A program made the translations under genes and the position numbers. The notes below the pieces were generated by a model that was not told the origin of the DNA, did not search any database, and worked only from the letters and a program-made list of their open reading frames with translations. Of a DNA stretch of 64,000 nt, positions 46,651 through 64,000 are shown in pieces; position 1 is the first letter of the stretch; the number at the start of each line of letters is the position of its first letter. Source of the stretch: Volvox africanus (Eukaryota > Chlorophyta > Chlorophyceae > Chlamydomonadales > Volvocaceae); the NCBI GenBank assembly GCA_030268105.1, contig BSDZ01000028.1:310001-374000 (forward strand), written 5' to 3'.

Positions 46651-49600
46651 ATGGGCAGCGGCGATGCTGGAGGCGTGTTAGTATCGCCTGCGCCCGCCTC
46701 GATGGCGCCCCTGACGACGGCTGTAGGGCGATTGCTGGAGCCCGAGTTGATTGCGCTTTCTTCGCATGGTGGGCATCACCTTTTCATCAATCGCATCCCG
46801 CCAAGACTGCCCAAGGAGGACGTCGAGAAGATTATCCTGGCACAGCTTCGCTTGCATCCGTTCGTGCTCCAAGTTTCCAAATGCAGCGTGATACCACAAA
46901 ACAGCCTGAAGAATAAGGGTTACGGATTCATCACCCTGGATGGCTCCCCCTCACCCACTGACCTTGACGCCATCGCGGACTCGTTGAATAACAAGCTGCA
47001 AGTGAGGTTGTTAGTTTTGTTATGGGATGAAATCAATTAATCTGTCTGTTTGGCATGTTGAAGATGTTTCATTTGTATAAGTGGGGCCCGTGCCCGTGCG
47101 CCGCTCTCGCGAATGTCTAAATGTCGGAATTATATGTTGCGCCGTTCAATGTGGCCATGCAGGTTGGATGTCGGACGCTGGGCGTCCGTGTTTGCACAGA
47201 TTGCCACAGCGCTTGCTATGGTGAGGATGATGGCTGCGCGTCATCGTCATCTCGCTGCTCCACTCCCCCAAACGAGCCGGCCAGCTTTGATCTGCCAGAC
47301 GCGCAGCCCCGCGGCGCCATCGAACTTAGCTCTGGCAATGACATTGAGGCTGCAGCCGCTGTCAAAGGCGATGTGCTCTGTCTAGCGGAACAAGGATCCG
47401 CGCATGCCTCCATGATGGGTGCCCAAGTACCGCAGGCAGATATACTGCAGAATGCTGTGACGGTCCTGGTAAAGCAAAACTTTGCTGGACCTGCATCTGT
47501 GGGAGGGCAAGGGCTGCGGCGCCGGAAAGCGGCGAGGCAAGACGAACCAAGGTTATACTCGGAGAACGGTCGGTACCACCTTCCGCAGCACCATCATTTA
47601 GTGCAGTCACAGGCTTATCAGAGCTATGGAGGGCAGGAGGATTCGAGGTGGCGAGGGGGGAAAGGGCTCTACAATGGGAATAACAGTGCATACGCGGCTG
47701 GCCGCCAGAGGCTGAAAATTGCCGAGAGCGGTCCCTCCACGACGGCCTTTGGGGAGGTAGCTCCGCGTATCTCACGTGCCCCTGGAGTACAGGCTCGGGA
47801 GGGCGACGTCCTGGAACGTGAGACGGGTATCCCAGACTCATGTGATCTGCCACAATTGTTGTCACAGCCGGTTGCACCACTGCAGTCGACAATGCCATTG
47901 CAGCAGCAGCACAGTGTCTCGATCATGAAACAGGAGCAGGAGCAGTTAGTGTTGTCCGCGGCGGCTCCTCAGAATGCTGGCGATTGTGGCGTGAATGGTG
48001 CGATGGTTTCTCCGCGCTCTATCTCAAGCTATAGCTCCGCATCGGGCTCTGTTCTGGGTTCTACCTCCAATTCTGCACCAGGATCTGTGACGGGATCTGG
48101 GTCACGGTCTGCGTCCGGTCAGATGTCGCGATCCAGCGTCGGTGGCTGGTGCGGCGGAGATGCTGATGAGCGCGCGGTGGCGTCGTCAGGCCCCAACCCA
48201 CAGGAGCTTGTGGGCGTAAGCAGTGCAGGGACGGATGCCGATATTGCGGCCGCTGCGGATCGTGTTTCGGATTCATACAGCTTCAATCAGCAGTCTTTGT
48301 CATCTCGGCAGCACCAACCTCTGCAGCGTCAAGTTCAGGGAACGCCACAGCGACCTGCAATTGTCAATGAAGTGCAGGGGCATAGCGATGTGGCAGATGA
48401 CGCTTTGGCGAGCGCCCCACCGCATTCCCCATCAAAGCATGATCATCCTGCGTCTGGGGCTATGTCACTTCAGCAGGAGCAACAGCAAGGGATCCAACAG
48501 GCACCTCCATCACAAGCGCAGGTGCAGAGGCGGCATGTACATACGCAACCCCAGCAGGTGTCTGCCCAATCATTTGGCTTCGTGGCCAGGCGCTCGCGCT
48601 CGCCGACTCATGAGGCACGTTCGGTCCCTACGGTGGCTATGGCAGAACAGATGTCAGCGGGCTCGCAGGGCCATCTTGGTCGGGGCCAAGTAATTGCAGT
48701 CCAGCCGTCGCCGGCGGCCCAGATGCAGTCCACAGCCTTGAGCTCAACACAACAGACATCTGGTTTCCGGACCGGGATTCCTGCGCACTCGCACGTGCAC
48801 AGTGCCTCAGCTCCAACGCCATCGTCCCGGAATCTGCAGCAAGTGCCACCGCAAGGACGCCACCGCAGCACGTTTCACCGGCAGCAGCCCAAGCTCATGC
48901 AGGGCGGGCCTTATGCGTATATGATGGCGAGTAGCGCCGGCTCTGGCGGCGATGGTATTGGCGGCGGTAGCGGCACCCAGAGAAGTGGATTCGGAGGTGG
49001 TGATTTCCAGGCTTATGGCAGCGCCTATACGCGTCTACAACGTCCGTGTCCCGTGCAGATTGTTGATGAGGCAGAAATGCAAGTTTCAGGGTATGGATGT
49101 CAGCGTGAGGGCCCCAGTTCGGCTTGGGAAGGAACAGAAAGCGCAGTGGTGGAAGGTCCCGGCATCAACATGGACCGTCGCGGCAGCTACCCAGGCGGTC
49201 AGTCTTCTACTAGGCAGTACTTCGCCACTCGCTCGCAGCCGCCGCCGGCCCAGTATCGTCAGCCGCAACAGCCCCAACACCAACTAGTGCCGCCACAGCA
49301 GTCCCCGCATCCCATGTCATTTACACAACAGTCCCGCGTAGTTTCATATCAGTCAAATTGCGCATCGGGCCCTGGTTCACAGCCGCTGCAGCAGCTGCTG
49401 CTAGCGCAAGCCGCTCGCCTCCCAGCTCAGCAGCAAGCTTCTGGCCTACATTTTCATCCGCTGCCGCCGCCACTGTCGCAGCAACAGCAGCCTACCGGGA
49501 TTTGTTTCTCTCAGCACCCTCAGCAGCAATTTCAGCCGCAGGAGGAAGTAACGTCGTTTGGGCAATCACCTTATCAGCGTCACCAACAGCCGCAACTGGG

Positions 49601-51555
49601 GCGCGAGGGACAGCAGCCAGTGAAGCATCCGCAGCCGCTACCGCTGCATCCATCGCAGGCGCAACAGCGACCGCCGCAGGGATCTTTGCTGCAGCAACTA
49701 TCTCAGCCCCAGCAGAGCTTGTGCGTGCGAGGGTTTGAAGCTCACGCTATGGGGGTTCCCCAACCCCAGCTGCTGCCTTCGACTCAGATGCTCTCTTCGA
49801 GCTGCGTGCCTCCCCCAATGACCAGTACGGGTGCGGGGCTAATGAAATTGCAACTGCAACTGATGGGCAACTCAGGTGCGTGACCGGCAAGGAGCTTGAG
49901 GGTCCATGTGGAATCCTTTGGGGCGAAGGTAGAGCCCTGCCCTGCTCGCATCAATACCACCCCTGGGTCGGTACGCGATGTTTTTGCGTGTGTGCCTTTA
50001 TATGAAAGGGGTCACGCTCCGCGTTATCGCATGTCCGTGCGCCATTTTTGTCCCCTTGTTCTGCGCGCGGATGGGCTCTGCATGGAGGGGACTTGCGATC
50101 CGCTGTCTTGTAGCATGGGATAAACGGTTTTGTCCGCCAACCATAAACCGCGTGACTTCTCTCGTGGCGTATTGCTGTGCAGAGGTGGGCTCGGATGGAT
50201 ACCGCTTAACTGACTCAGCGCCCAACGAAACGTCGATACCGGCTGGCTTTGTGCACTGGCAGATGGGCAACCTGGATACAGAGTACGATTTGCGTGAATG
50301 CAGCTCCCGAATGGGGAAGCCCCAGCTTACAATAACGGCCACAAAGGAAACTCTTACCGCGGCAGCTGCTACATCGATGCTGAAGGTGCAATCCGCTGAC
50401 CTGCCGCTGGGTCGCAGCAGTTCGGATGGGGTTCAGGACCCAGGCGCAGAATCTACGGATTCAGGGGATTTGGATCCCCTGGACTTGGAGCCCATGATCC
50501 TGCAGCTTCTGGAAAACGAGGATGATGACGGGTGCAGTGGCGTTGGCAGTCGGCAGCTGTCCGCCGAATCTTCCCAGCAGCAATACCCCCACCATCATCT
50601 GCATTACCTCCAAAGCAATGCAGTACAGCAGCAGCCAAAGTTACAGCAGCAGGCCGTGGGTACCTCCGCAAGGCTCGGTGTGGTGCCAGCGTCCGCTACA
50701 TTGCAACTCTCGCCGCTTGTTGCCATGCCAGCCGCTGGTGCTGACTCGTACAAATATGGCCACCACCAAGGACATCAGCCGCGCCATCACCATCAGCAGC
50801 AGCAGCTGGGCTTCACCACTCGAATGGCTGTAGGTGCGTGTGGGGGCACTAGTGGTGGCGTCACGGTAGCCTGGGCCCACACGACTACCAAGTCGTACAC
50901 CGACGGTGGTGGCAATGGCAGTGGTGTTGATGCGACGGCTTCCGCAGGCACAGCCACCGCGGGCGCCTTGGCGACGTCCTCTCTAAATCGGGTAGTTGCA
51001 CTGTCCTACGGCGGCGCTGGGATGATGCCTTCTGGACCGGTCGCGGGAGGAGCCTTGCACGCCACCACAGTTCCGTTGCATGAGCAGCTCACCGCAGCTC
51101 CAAGTCCAACCGTCACCGCAGAGCCGTCGTGGGGCATGGGACGAGGCGACATGGGGCCTTCACATCCAGGTGTCGGGATGGTGGGTTCCTTCCCCGGCCC
51201 AGATGCTTACGGAGGCGTTGCTGCTGGAGTGGCGCACCGGCTGGGCCCAGGAGCCGGTGGCAGCAGGGCCCCTCCGCTGGTTGCCAACGGAAGCTTCGGT
51301 CCTGGTGGTCGTGGATTTGGGCAACGTGGTTCTCGACACCACGCCGGCCGGATTCCCATGGCACACGCTAGCTACGGTGGTGGCCGGGGCTCAGGGCCAA
51401 GGGGAGGAGCTATGGGCACCGCGGGCATGGGCGCCGTAACCGGTGGGGGCCGCAACAAGGGCGGCGGTGCGGGTGGCTTCGAAGCCCAGGGTCTTGTGAG
51501 CGGGTCTCTGCCTAATGCAAGCCTGCTGGCAGTGATGCAGCGTTTGAACACGTAA
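46651..51555 (+). CDS. RRM RNA-binding protein with very long low-complexity Q/S/G-rich region
   Basis: Three exons join in phase: 46651-47001, 47163-49875 and 50183-51555, giving 1,478 aa. The first intron (161 bp) is phase 0 (CAA|GTGAGG ... ATGCAG|GTT). The second (307 bp) is phase 1 (CTCAG|GTGCGT ... GTGCAG|AGG). Residues 43-117 form one RRM: RNP2 HLFINRIP (43-50) and RNP1 KGYGFITL (89-96), with the two helices between and after. Most of the rest is disordered: Ser/Gly/Gln stretches, His/Gln-rich tracts in exon 3, several acidic patches (LENEDDDG) and a Gly/Arg-rich end with GGRGF, GGRGSGPRGG and GGGRNKGGG, resembling RGG-type RNA-binding tails. Such a composition fits a granule-forming or post-transcriptional regulator; the target RNAs are unknown. 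The ATG is the first in frame after the hairpin; an upstream exon cannot be excluded. Candidate TGTAA signals follow at 52,111 and 52,852. Confidence 0.85.
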
Positions 51556-54500
51556 GCGGGTAGGAGGGCTGAGGAACGGGTGCAGAAGGAGCCGTAAGAT
51601 TGAGGGTGGATCATCAATAAGGTCCTGCACTGTTCCGAACACGGCTGTTGTTTTTGTCGTCGCTGTCGTGGTGCTCAACACGAGGTGGCCTCAATGAAGT
51701 GTGCGGAAGATGTTATGGGCACTTCTATGGCATTTCTTTCGAACTGCACCGGAGGTGACTTATGCTGCAAATACTTACGCAGCCTGTCATTGACCTTTCA
51801 TCTGGGAACCGCACTGAAGTGCGCTGCTGGGGTAAATTGCGGGACTGGGCTTGGATGGTTTTAGAGATGCAACGGGGGGGACGGTTCCTCGCGCTTATCC
51901 CCTTCCCGCGTTGAGGCTCTTAGGCACAGCTGCTGGATTTGACAGATGAGGCGTGGAGAAGTTGCGCGCCGCGCTCAGGGCATGCTTTCAAGGAGCGCTG
52001 ATACGACGCTCGGACGCCCGCCCAATGGCATTAGCCAGAGTTGCATCGTCCGTTGTGCGAAAGAGCTCCTGGCTGCGTGGGGTTGTGGAGAAGGCGCCGA
52101 GCTGCACTGCTGTAAGCAGCTTCATAATTGTTCGCGCATGGGCGTATGGAGGATGCGCTTCCGGCTTTCCCAACCGGAAGTCCAGGACGTATGTTCGGAT
52201 GCCATGATTGGCTCGGCGGCGGCAACACCGTTATGTATGCGCTCTGTGTTGCTGGTGTGTGTTGCGCCTGGTTCGCGAGATGGCTTGAGGTTGCGGCTTA
52301 GTTGCCGCTCCGCGTAGCGCAGGGGTTGTGTTTGCTGAACAGATAATCATAGTAGCCATCGGAACCGGACGTGGCAGGGTAACGAGACGATAAGTGAATG
52401 CTTCAAGGCTTTTCAGCAGTGTTTGGCGTGTGATGGCGTGATGATGATGGTGTGTTTGGCGTTTGGGAGCCACGCGTCTACAACGGTTGCGTACAGATGT
52501 GTTTCTGGTTGCGGTACTGAGGCCATCGCTCTCTGCCCGGAGCGGATAGCCCCCGGGGCCTTCTTGGAAGTGTGCAAGGCTTAGGGGGGGCAGTGGCTAG
52601 TTCTGCACATAAGCATAAGCATGTAGCCCCGGACGGTCGGCAGTCAGCCAGCGGCATGTCACCCAGGTCACGGCACCCACACATCACATCCTTGGGCAAC
52701 CGAGCGGGTTGCGGATCAAACCCAGGCCTTCGCTACAGTTTGCTAGAGCAGGCCTCAAATGTGTTCGTGCCTATGCAGCTGCGACCTTTCCGCAGCACTC
52801 AGATTGCGGCCCGCCTGCAATGGCGCATGATTTGCATTTTGTGCTGGCAACTGTAAGGCTCGTGCGGTGGACAGGAATTGCTGCGCGGGTTGCGCCTGGC
52901 TTATCCACGACAGGTATGGCAAAAGCACGCAATAAGACACATGGACATGGATATGACGTGACGCGCATTGCCACTCGAGCGCGGATGTACCCAGGTGCCC
53001 GCGGGCGCCTAGAGCCTCAGTAAGCAGAACAGAGTAGCAACGTTAGGCGACATGGAGATTGCATAGGGCAAAAGACACAGAAAAGGGCAGCCCTTGGATG
53101 ATAACAACTGCAAATTTATGTGGTTAGGTTGAAGGAGCTGGGGACCGGACTTGTTCTGGATTTGGGCCATGGACGTCAGGGTTGAGACTGTATGCCTCGT
53201 TGCGAGAGTTGCATGCGGCGTACCTTGCACATCATGCGAGTCCTCTTGTCGTATTTTGCTTCGTCCGTGCGGTGCTGGAATGCTTGCGGACTGCCTGTTA
53301 TGTCTTTTTTTCCGGACGTACTTGCTGAGATGCCGCGATTGTTTTCGCACCTATCTGCGCTTAAGCACCTGGCTGTCCAGCGATGCGCATGATTATGTGC
53401 ACAGTGCTCCTGCTCGGCTATGTAGACGCAAGCGGGGAAGCGAGCGAGAGTTGCTTAGTGGAAAGTCGGGTCTGGAGGGGTTATTCGCTCCGTCAGGTTT
53501 CTCCGTCACATCGTGTCGGATGCATGCTGCTTCATTCCGCATTCAGCAGCGAAGGAGGTATAAGAGGTAATACTCGGCCAGGTAATGCTCGCTGAGCACG
53601 GACCTGCGGCCGCTAAGAACGATGAATTATCCGTTTGCTGGGAACTAGAGTGGCCGTTTCTGCTGCAGGATACTGTGTACAGGAATTAAAACCTGGTTGT
53701 CCGGCCCTGTCCATGTGTGGCCGAATGTTTCCAGTTTGGTGTCGTTACTGAGGCTGGTAGTAGGTGAGAAGGCAAGTGAAAGGTGGTGATCATAGGACTG
53801 GGCCTGTCTCTGAACTGGCTGACAGTCGCCTTCTTGGATAGTGGATTGTTTTGAGGTTTCCCCTTCCTGAACAGTTTGTTTACGTGTAGCCGCCATTTGC
53901 CGTGTTGATGGCATCCGCCTCTGGTAGTTTTCCGTTGGCTTTGGGTATCCCGGTCCTGGGGGGGTTGCACCTGCTTAATGGTACACCACGATACTGGGAA
54001 AGAGTTCGAGGGGGAGAGCGAAGCCATTGAGGTGAAGAACGTTTTTGGCGTGGCGCTGGTTCACTTCGAGTGAGCCGTAAATGTAGCCAACCAGGCTTCT
54101 AGGCGTGTATAATCGCGATCGCAGAATAACGTTGTTGCCGACAGCCGATATGTTGATGTTTGGGGTCCTTCGCGTGTGTGGAGCTGAGGATGACTTCGAC
54201 GGGCAGGGAAACGTGTGCCTAACTGGCTGTTTTGCTGGCTTACCAGGTTGTGCTGTGGAATACGTCTCTGAAGCCTCAGCAAAGCAATGGTGCCAGTAGC
54301 GGCACATGATAGCAATCGGCAGCGGATCAAGCATTAGCGGCAGGGAATTCTTTGGCAGTCGCAGCAGAAACACTGACTGTTGTCTGAGCCGCCTCTAAGC
54401 CGTAGGACCGGCGGATTGTTGTTGTTAGGGACTGTGCAGTGGCATATTCGTACTGGAACGTATATAGTGCTTCAATTGCTGCTACCAACATGCAGTCTAC

Positions 54501-57500
54501 ATCTACAATAGATTTCTGGGTTTCGTCATCGTGGGTTAAGGGCTACATCTGGTATTTTGATTTTAAGAAAATCATGTTTTTTACACGGCCGGGTCGGTTC
54601 TGGGCTCCTCGTGCATTGGGGGCTTTGTAGCTAGCTGCGACCTACGGGTGGCCATCGTCAAGTGACATACACACTACGGTAGCGCTGTTCGTGCGGTTGG
54701 GAGGATTTTACATCTTGACAAGCTGAACAGGATGCGGTGGTGGTGGTGCTGCTCTATTGATGGTGCACATTCAAGTTATCCATGAAAGCAACGGTTGTGA
54801 TTACCGTTGTTCATTGAAGGACAGGGTGACACAATTTGGTCCCGTGCAGCTGTGTGCCTTTGCATACTCTGCTAATTGGCTCTGTAGGAAAAAGACAGTG
54901 TGTAAAGAAATTACATGCTGCATTTCCCACATGCAGAAAGCACTCTAGAAAGCAGTAACCTGCCGAGAAGGCTTTTCGTCAGTGAGAAGGCGTGAACTAC
55001 CTACCAACTACCCCCGCAATGATTCGGAAGACGGGCAAACATCCAACTGTTCATATCCACTGTCCCGGGGATATGGCAAGTTGTATATCGCCCGCTGCCA
55101 GGCTCCTTCCACTCAGCAGCACGCACACGGAGACGACCTGCTAAATGGTGCCATAAGCCATAACAGGCATGCGTTCATTTGGTGAACCGGGAGCAAATCT
55201 CCGCTGTTGCTCCGTGCCAACCACGGCCCTCCTTAATGGCGCAATGCGTGTTGTCTACCAAACGGGGAGACCGATATTACGAATAGGACTGATATTACGC
55301 AAGACTCTCCCGGCTCCCAACTTACGCCTGGCGTGAAGGGCATGTAGAACAATGAAGCCGAAAGTTCAATACGCCAGAAAAGGAGGGGCATTTTGGTTCT
55401 GACCTTGAACAGATGCTCTTCTTGGTGACCAAGATGAGGCTCATTCATCCTGCTGGCCAACTCCCCGAATCATATTGAATAAAGATGGGGTGGTAAGGCG
55501 CCAGAGTATAAGAGAATAATTGTAGAAGCCAGCCACTATAACTGAATATTCAAACCCTTCTGCACAGCACCCATCCATAGCTGAGCGGTTACCGTTATGG
55601 CAACTAATAATCCGATGCATGGATATACACTTGCGCGAGGACAACACAAGGAGCGACGCCATGGACCACATCAGCCACACCAGCGTCACCACAACACCAG
55701 TAGTCATACAAGTAGAAGCAGTAGTCGCTTACGCAGGAGCATCCAGCCCAGAAGATAGGCAACAGCCAGATAACTTCCTTTCACACTCCAATTTAATGAG
55801 GATCATCTACCAGGGGATGTATCAACCTTACTCCCTTAACCTAATTGTGTGAAATCCTCCCAAGCAACGGCACAAAAGAGCACAGTGTATTCCTTCATAC
55901 TATATATGGTGTGTCGTACAAAGCGACGCCTGAAAACATTTACAAGGCACCCTTGCAGAAGGCTCTTACTACCGTCAATGCCGCCCTACATGCCTGCTGC
56001 GAGCGCTGAAAATTCGACGGCGATTACGACAACTGAGTTCATAGCAAGTATACCAAATACGATGGTCAGCAATCCACCGGGAGGAAGAGACGGAAGATAC
56101 ATATGGAACAAGAGGAATCACATTAGCAAATTGACCAAAAAGGAACTGAATGTTTAGTAAATAGCTCAACAGGTGGAAACGGCGGAAATAGTGTGTAGGG
56201 TTGTGAAGGGGTACTATGTGAGGCACATACACACATACGGCACGCGGTTACCATAACCCCACACAGGCATGTCAAGACAAGCTCACAGTGGCTTTTTGCA
56301 GCACATGCTAAAGCAGCTTTCGATTCGAGAATATGCGACACTCTGTAAGTTGGTTATATGTGGCAGACAAGGTCGCCATCGAAAGGAGGTGGATGAAGAC
56401 CTTTCGAAAAATGAAAAGGACAAGTGCGGCATCCAGGTCATTTGCATCCATTTTGCACAGCGTCCCAACGCCCCGCACGCCTCACGCTTGCCAATAATCG
56501 AATTCTATCTCAAAGTCAAAATACATTACGCTGGCCATTACTTGACCCAATAGCAGCCGCACATGGATACGTCCACTGGCGCTCTCCCATGAGTACACGC
56601 ATGGGAAATGCGGCTACCTGAATGACCATGACCAGGACGACGACCAGCCCGCCTTCACCTGCATCACTTGCGGCACTACGCATTTCATATAGTGTACCGC
56701 AATATGGTCACAATTAGCAGTACTTCGTGCAAATATATTTTTTTCGCAGCCAAAACAAAACGCTTGCATCCACTGCTGATCCTCACTTGGTGTGAAACTG
56801 GCAGCGCTTAAGATCAGAAATATCTCGGATTTCATTCGGGAGCTAAATGAAATAGATTCCGCCCGCGTGCGGCACCATACGCAACTTCCTCAGTGGCGCA
56901 TGGTTTGTGTGTGCAGATTTCCCAAATCGCCCTGCAGGTGGATGGTGAACTGGTGAAGAGAACATGCATGTCTGCACGACGAGCACGACATCCACACGAT
57001 GCAGCTTTCCACCAGGGAAGGCCATCAGCGTGGGGCTTCCCAATCACCAACTCAGAAGGGAGAAGCACAGACTGCAGCTGCGTATTCCTCAGTGTGCAAT
57101 TATAGTCTGTGTAGATGAAATCCGAGGCACGGCACATGTGCCGTAGCGTACCACATGCTGGTGTATGTAGCAGAAGCTACATAAAATAAACCTCATCAGT
57201 ACGTAAAACACAATCACATTGATCCAATAAAAATAAACTGTCCAGTACTCTTAACCATATCCGTGACGGAATGGCGCTGTGGTGGACAAACAGGTCGGTC
57301 GGTTAATTCCTCCAATGCCATATTGGGCACAAGCTCCGGAACGGCAGTATCAGCCCCCTGCAGCTGCAACCGGCACACCTATGCCTGTCCTCAGCGCCAT
57401 TCTGATATATTTGGACCCTCAAGCTCCGATTTTCCGTCCTCAACCTACTGTTGTTGCTACCGGCGCGAAATTGCTTATAGTTGCTGCTCATCATCCGGCT

Positions 57501-57704
57501 TCTGCTTCTGCTTCTGTTGATGATGATGATGACGAGGATCTTGTCATTGTGGTGGCGGTGGCGGTGGCGGCGCTGCTACTAAGTGACAGTACGGAGAGTT
57601 CTTCTGACGCACCACGGCGGCTGATGCGGTGGTGGCGTCTGACCCCACGGTGGTGCAGGATAAGTGAAACTGCGAACGCACACGTCATCATTTGCATTGC
57701 TTCC
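51556..57704. other. 6 kb without a recognisable gene
   Basis: The left part is probably the RRM gene 3' UTR. Many frames of 60-140 codons occur on both strands, but none shows a family motif, conserved spacing or a splice chain. The right edge may include the 3' UTR of the second kinase, and an alternative last exon of it (minus strand, 57,491-57,660, Ser/Ala/Thr-rich) is possible. No tRNA, rRNA or snRNA was seen. Confidence 0.55.

Positions 57705-64000
<6,296 letters not shown>

Noticed and set aside
49358..49738. Ala-rich 126-codon + frame inside the RRM gene
   Set aside because: Out-of-frame reading of CAG/GCA-rich coding sequence of exon 2.

Overview
The window is nuclear DNA of a eukaryote, most likely a green alga of the volvocine group (Chlamydomonadales). 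The reasons are intron-dense genes whose exons only join across GT-AG introns, protein kinase families of the type common in Chlamydomonas and Volvox, very long low-complexity Ser/Gly/Gln/Ala insertions, many microsatellites inside introns, and TGTAA-type candidate poly(A) signals. The species assignment is an inference; no rRNA or organelle marker is present.

Layout. (1) 1-22,290: a tandem array of eight complete units of about 2.6 kb plus a partial unit at each end. Each unit carries two serine tRNA genes in opposite orientation, tRNA-Ser(CGA) on + and tRNA-Ser(AGA) on -, separated by AT-rich microsatellite DNA and a dispersed 0.3 kb element. The short open frames in this array are not genes. 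(2) 22,290-24,776: no gene recognised; it probably includes the 3' UTR of the next gene. (3) 24,777-30,663 (-): a multi-exon protein kinase with a disordered tail of about 675 residues. Its 5' part is not visible and a decayed Ty3/Gypsy integrase lies just upstream. (4) 31,400-34,720: retroelement remains, a lone degenerate copy of part of the tRNA array unit, and dispersed repeats. (5) 34,722-38,615 (-): a complete seven-exon alpha/beta-hydrolase of the EMB8/YheT family (611 aa). (6) 38,664-45,810: a 7.1 kb insertion with inverted-repeat arms of 0.8-0.95 kb, starting 49 bp upstream of the hydrolase ATG. Nested inside it is a 4.3 kb CACTA element with a 3-bp target duplication, subterminal repeats and a spliced cargo gene. 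(7) 46,651-51,555 (+): a three-exon RRM RNA-binding protein (1,478 aa, mostly low complexity), preceded by a perfect 14-bp GC-rich hairpin. (8) 51,556-57,704: 6 kb with nothing recognisable. (9) 57,705-63,312 (-): a second multi-exon kinase whose introns hold several long microsatellites, including about 100 copies of AAGGG that end 10 bp from a 3' splice site. (10) 63,677-63,823: a short decayed fragment of a bacterial-type mreB gene.

How parts relate. The two tRNA-Ser isoacceptors of each unit read UCG (CGA) and UCU/UCC, possibly UCA after A34-to-inosine editing (AGA), so the array multiplies decoding of the UCN serine box. The hydrolase and RRM genes are divergent neighbours whose shared upstream region was split by the nested transposon. 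The two kinases are different families: the first has HGD in place of HRD, the second is a conventional RD kinase. Exon structures were derived by matching reading frame, splice phase and conserved motifs across introns. They are predictions without transcript support.
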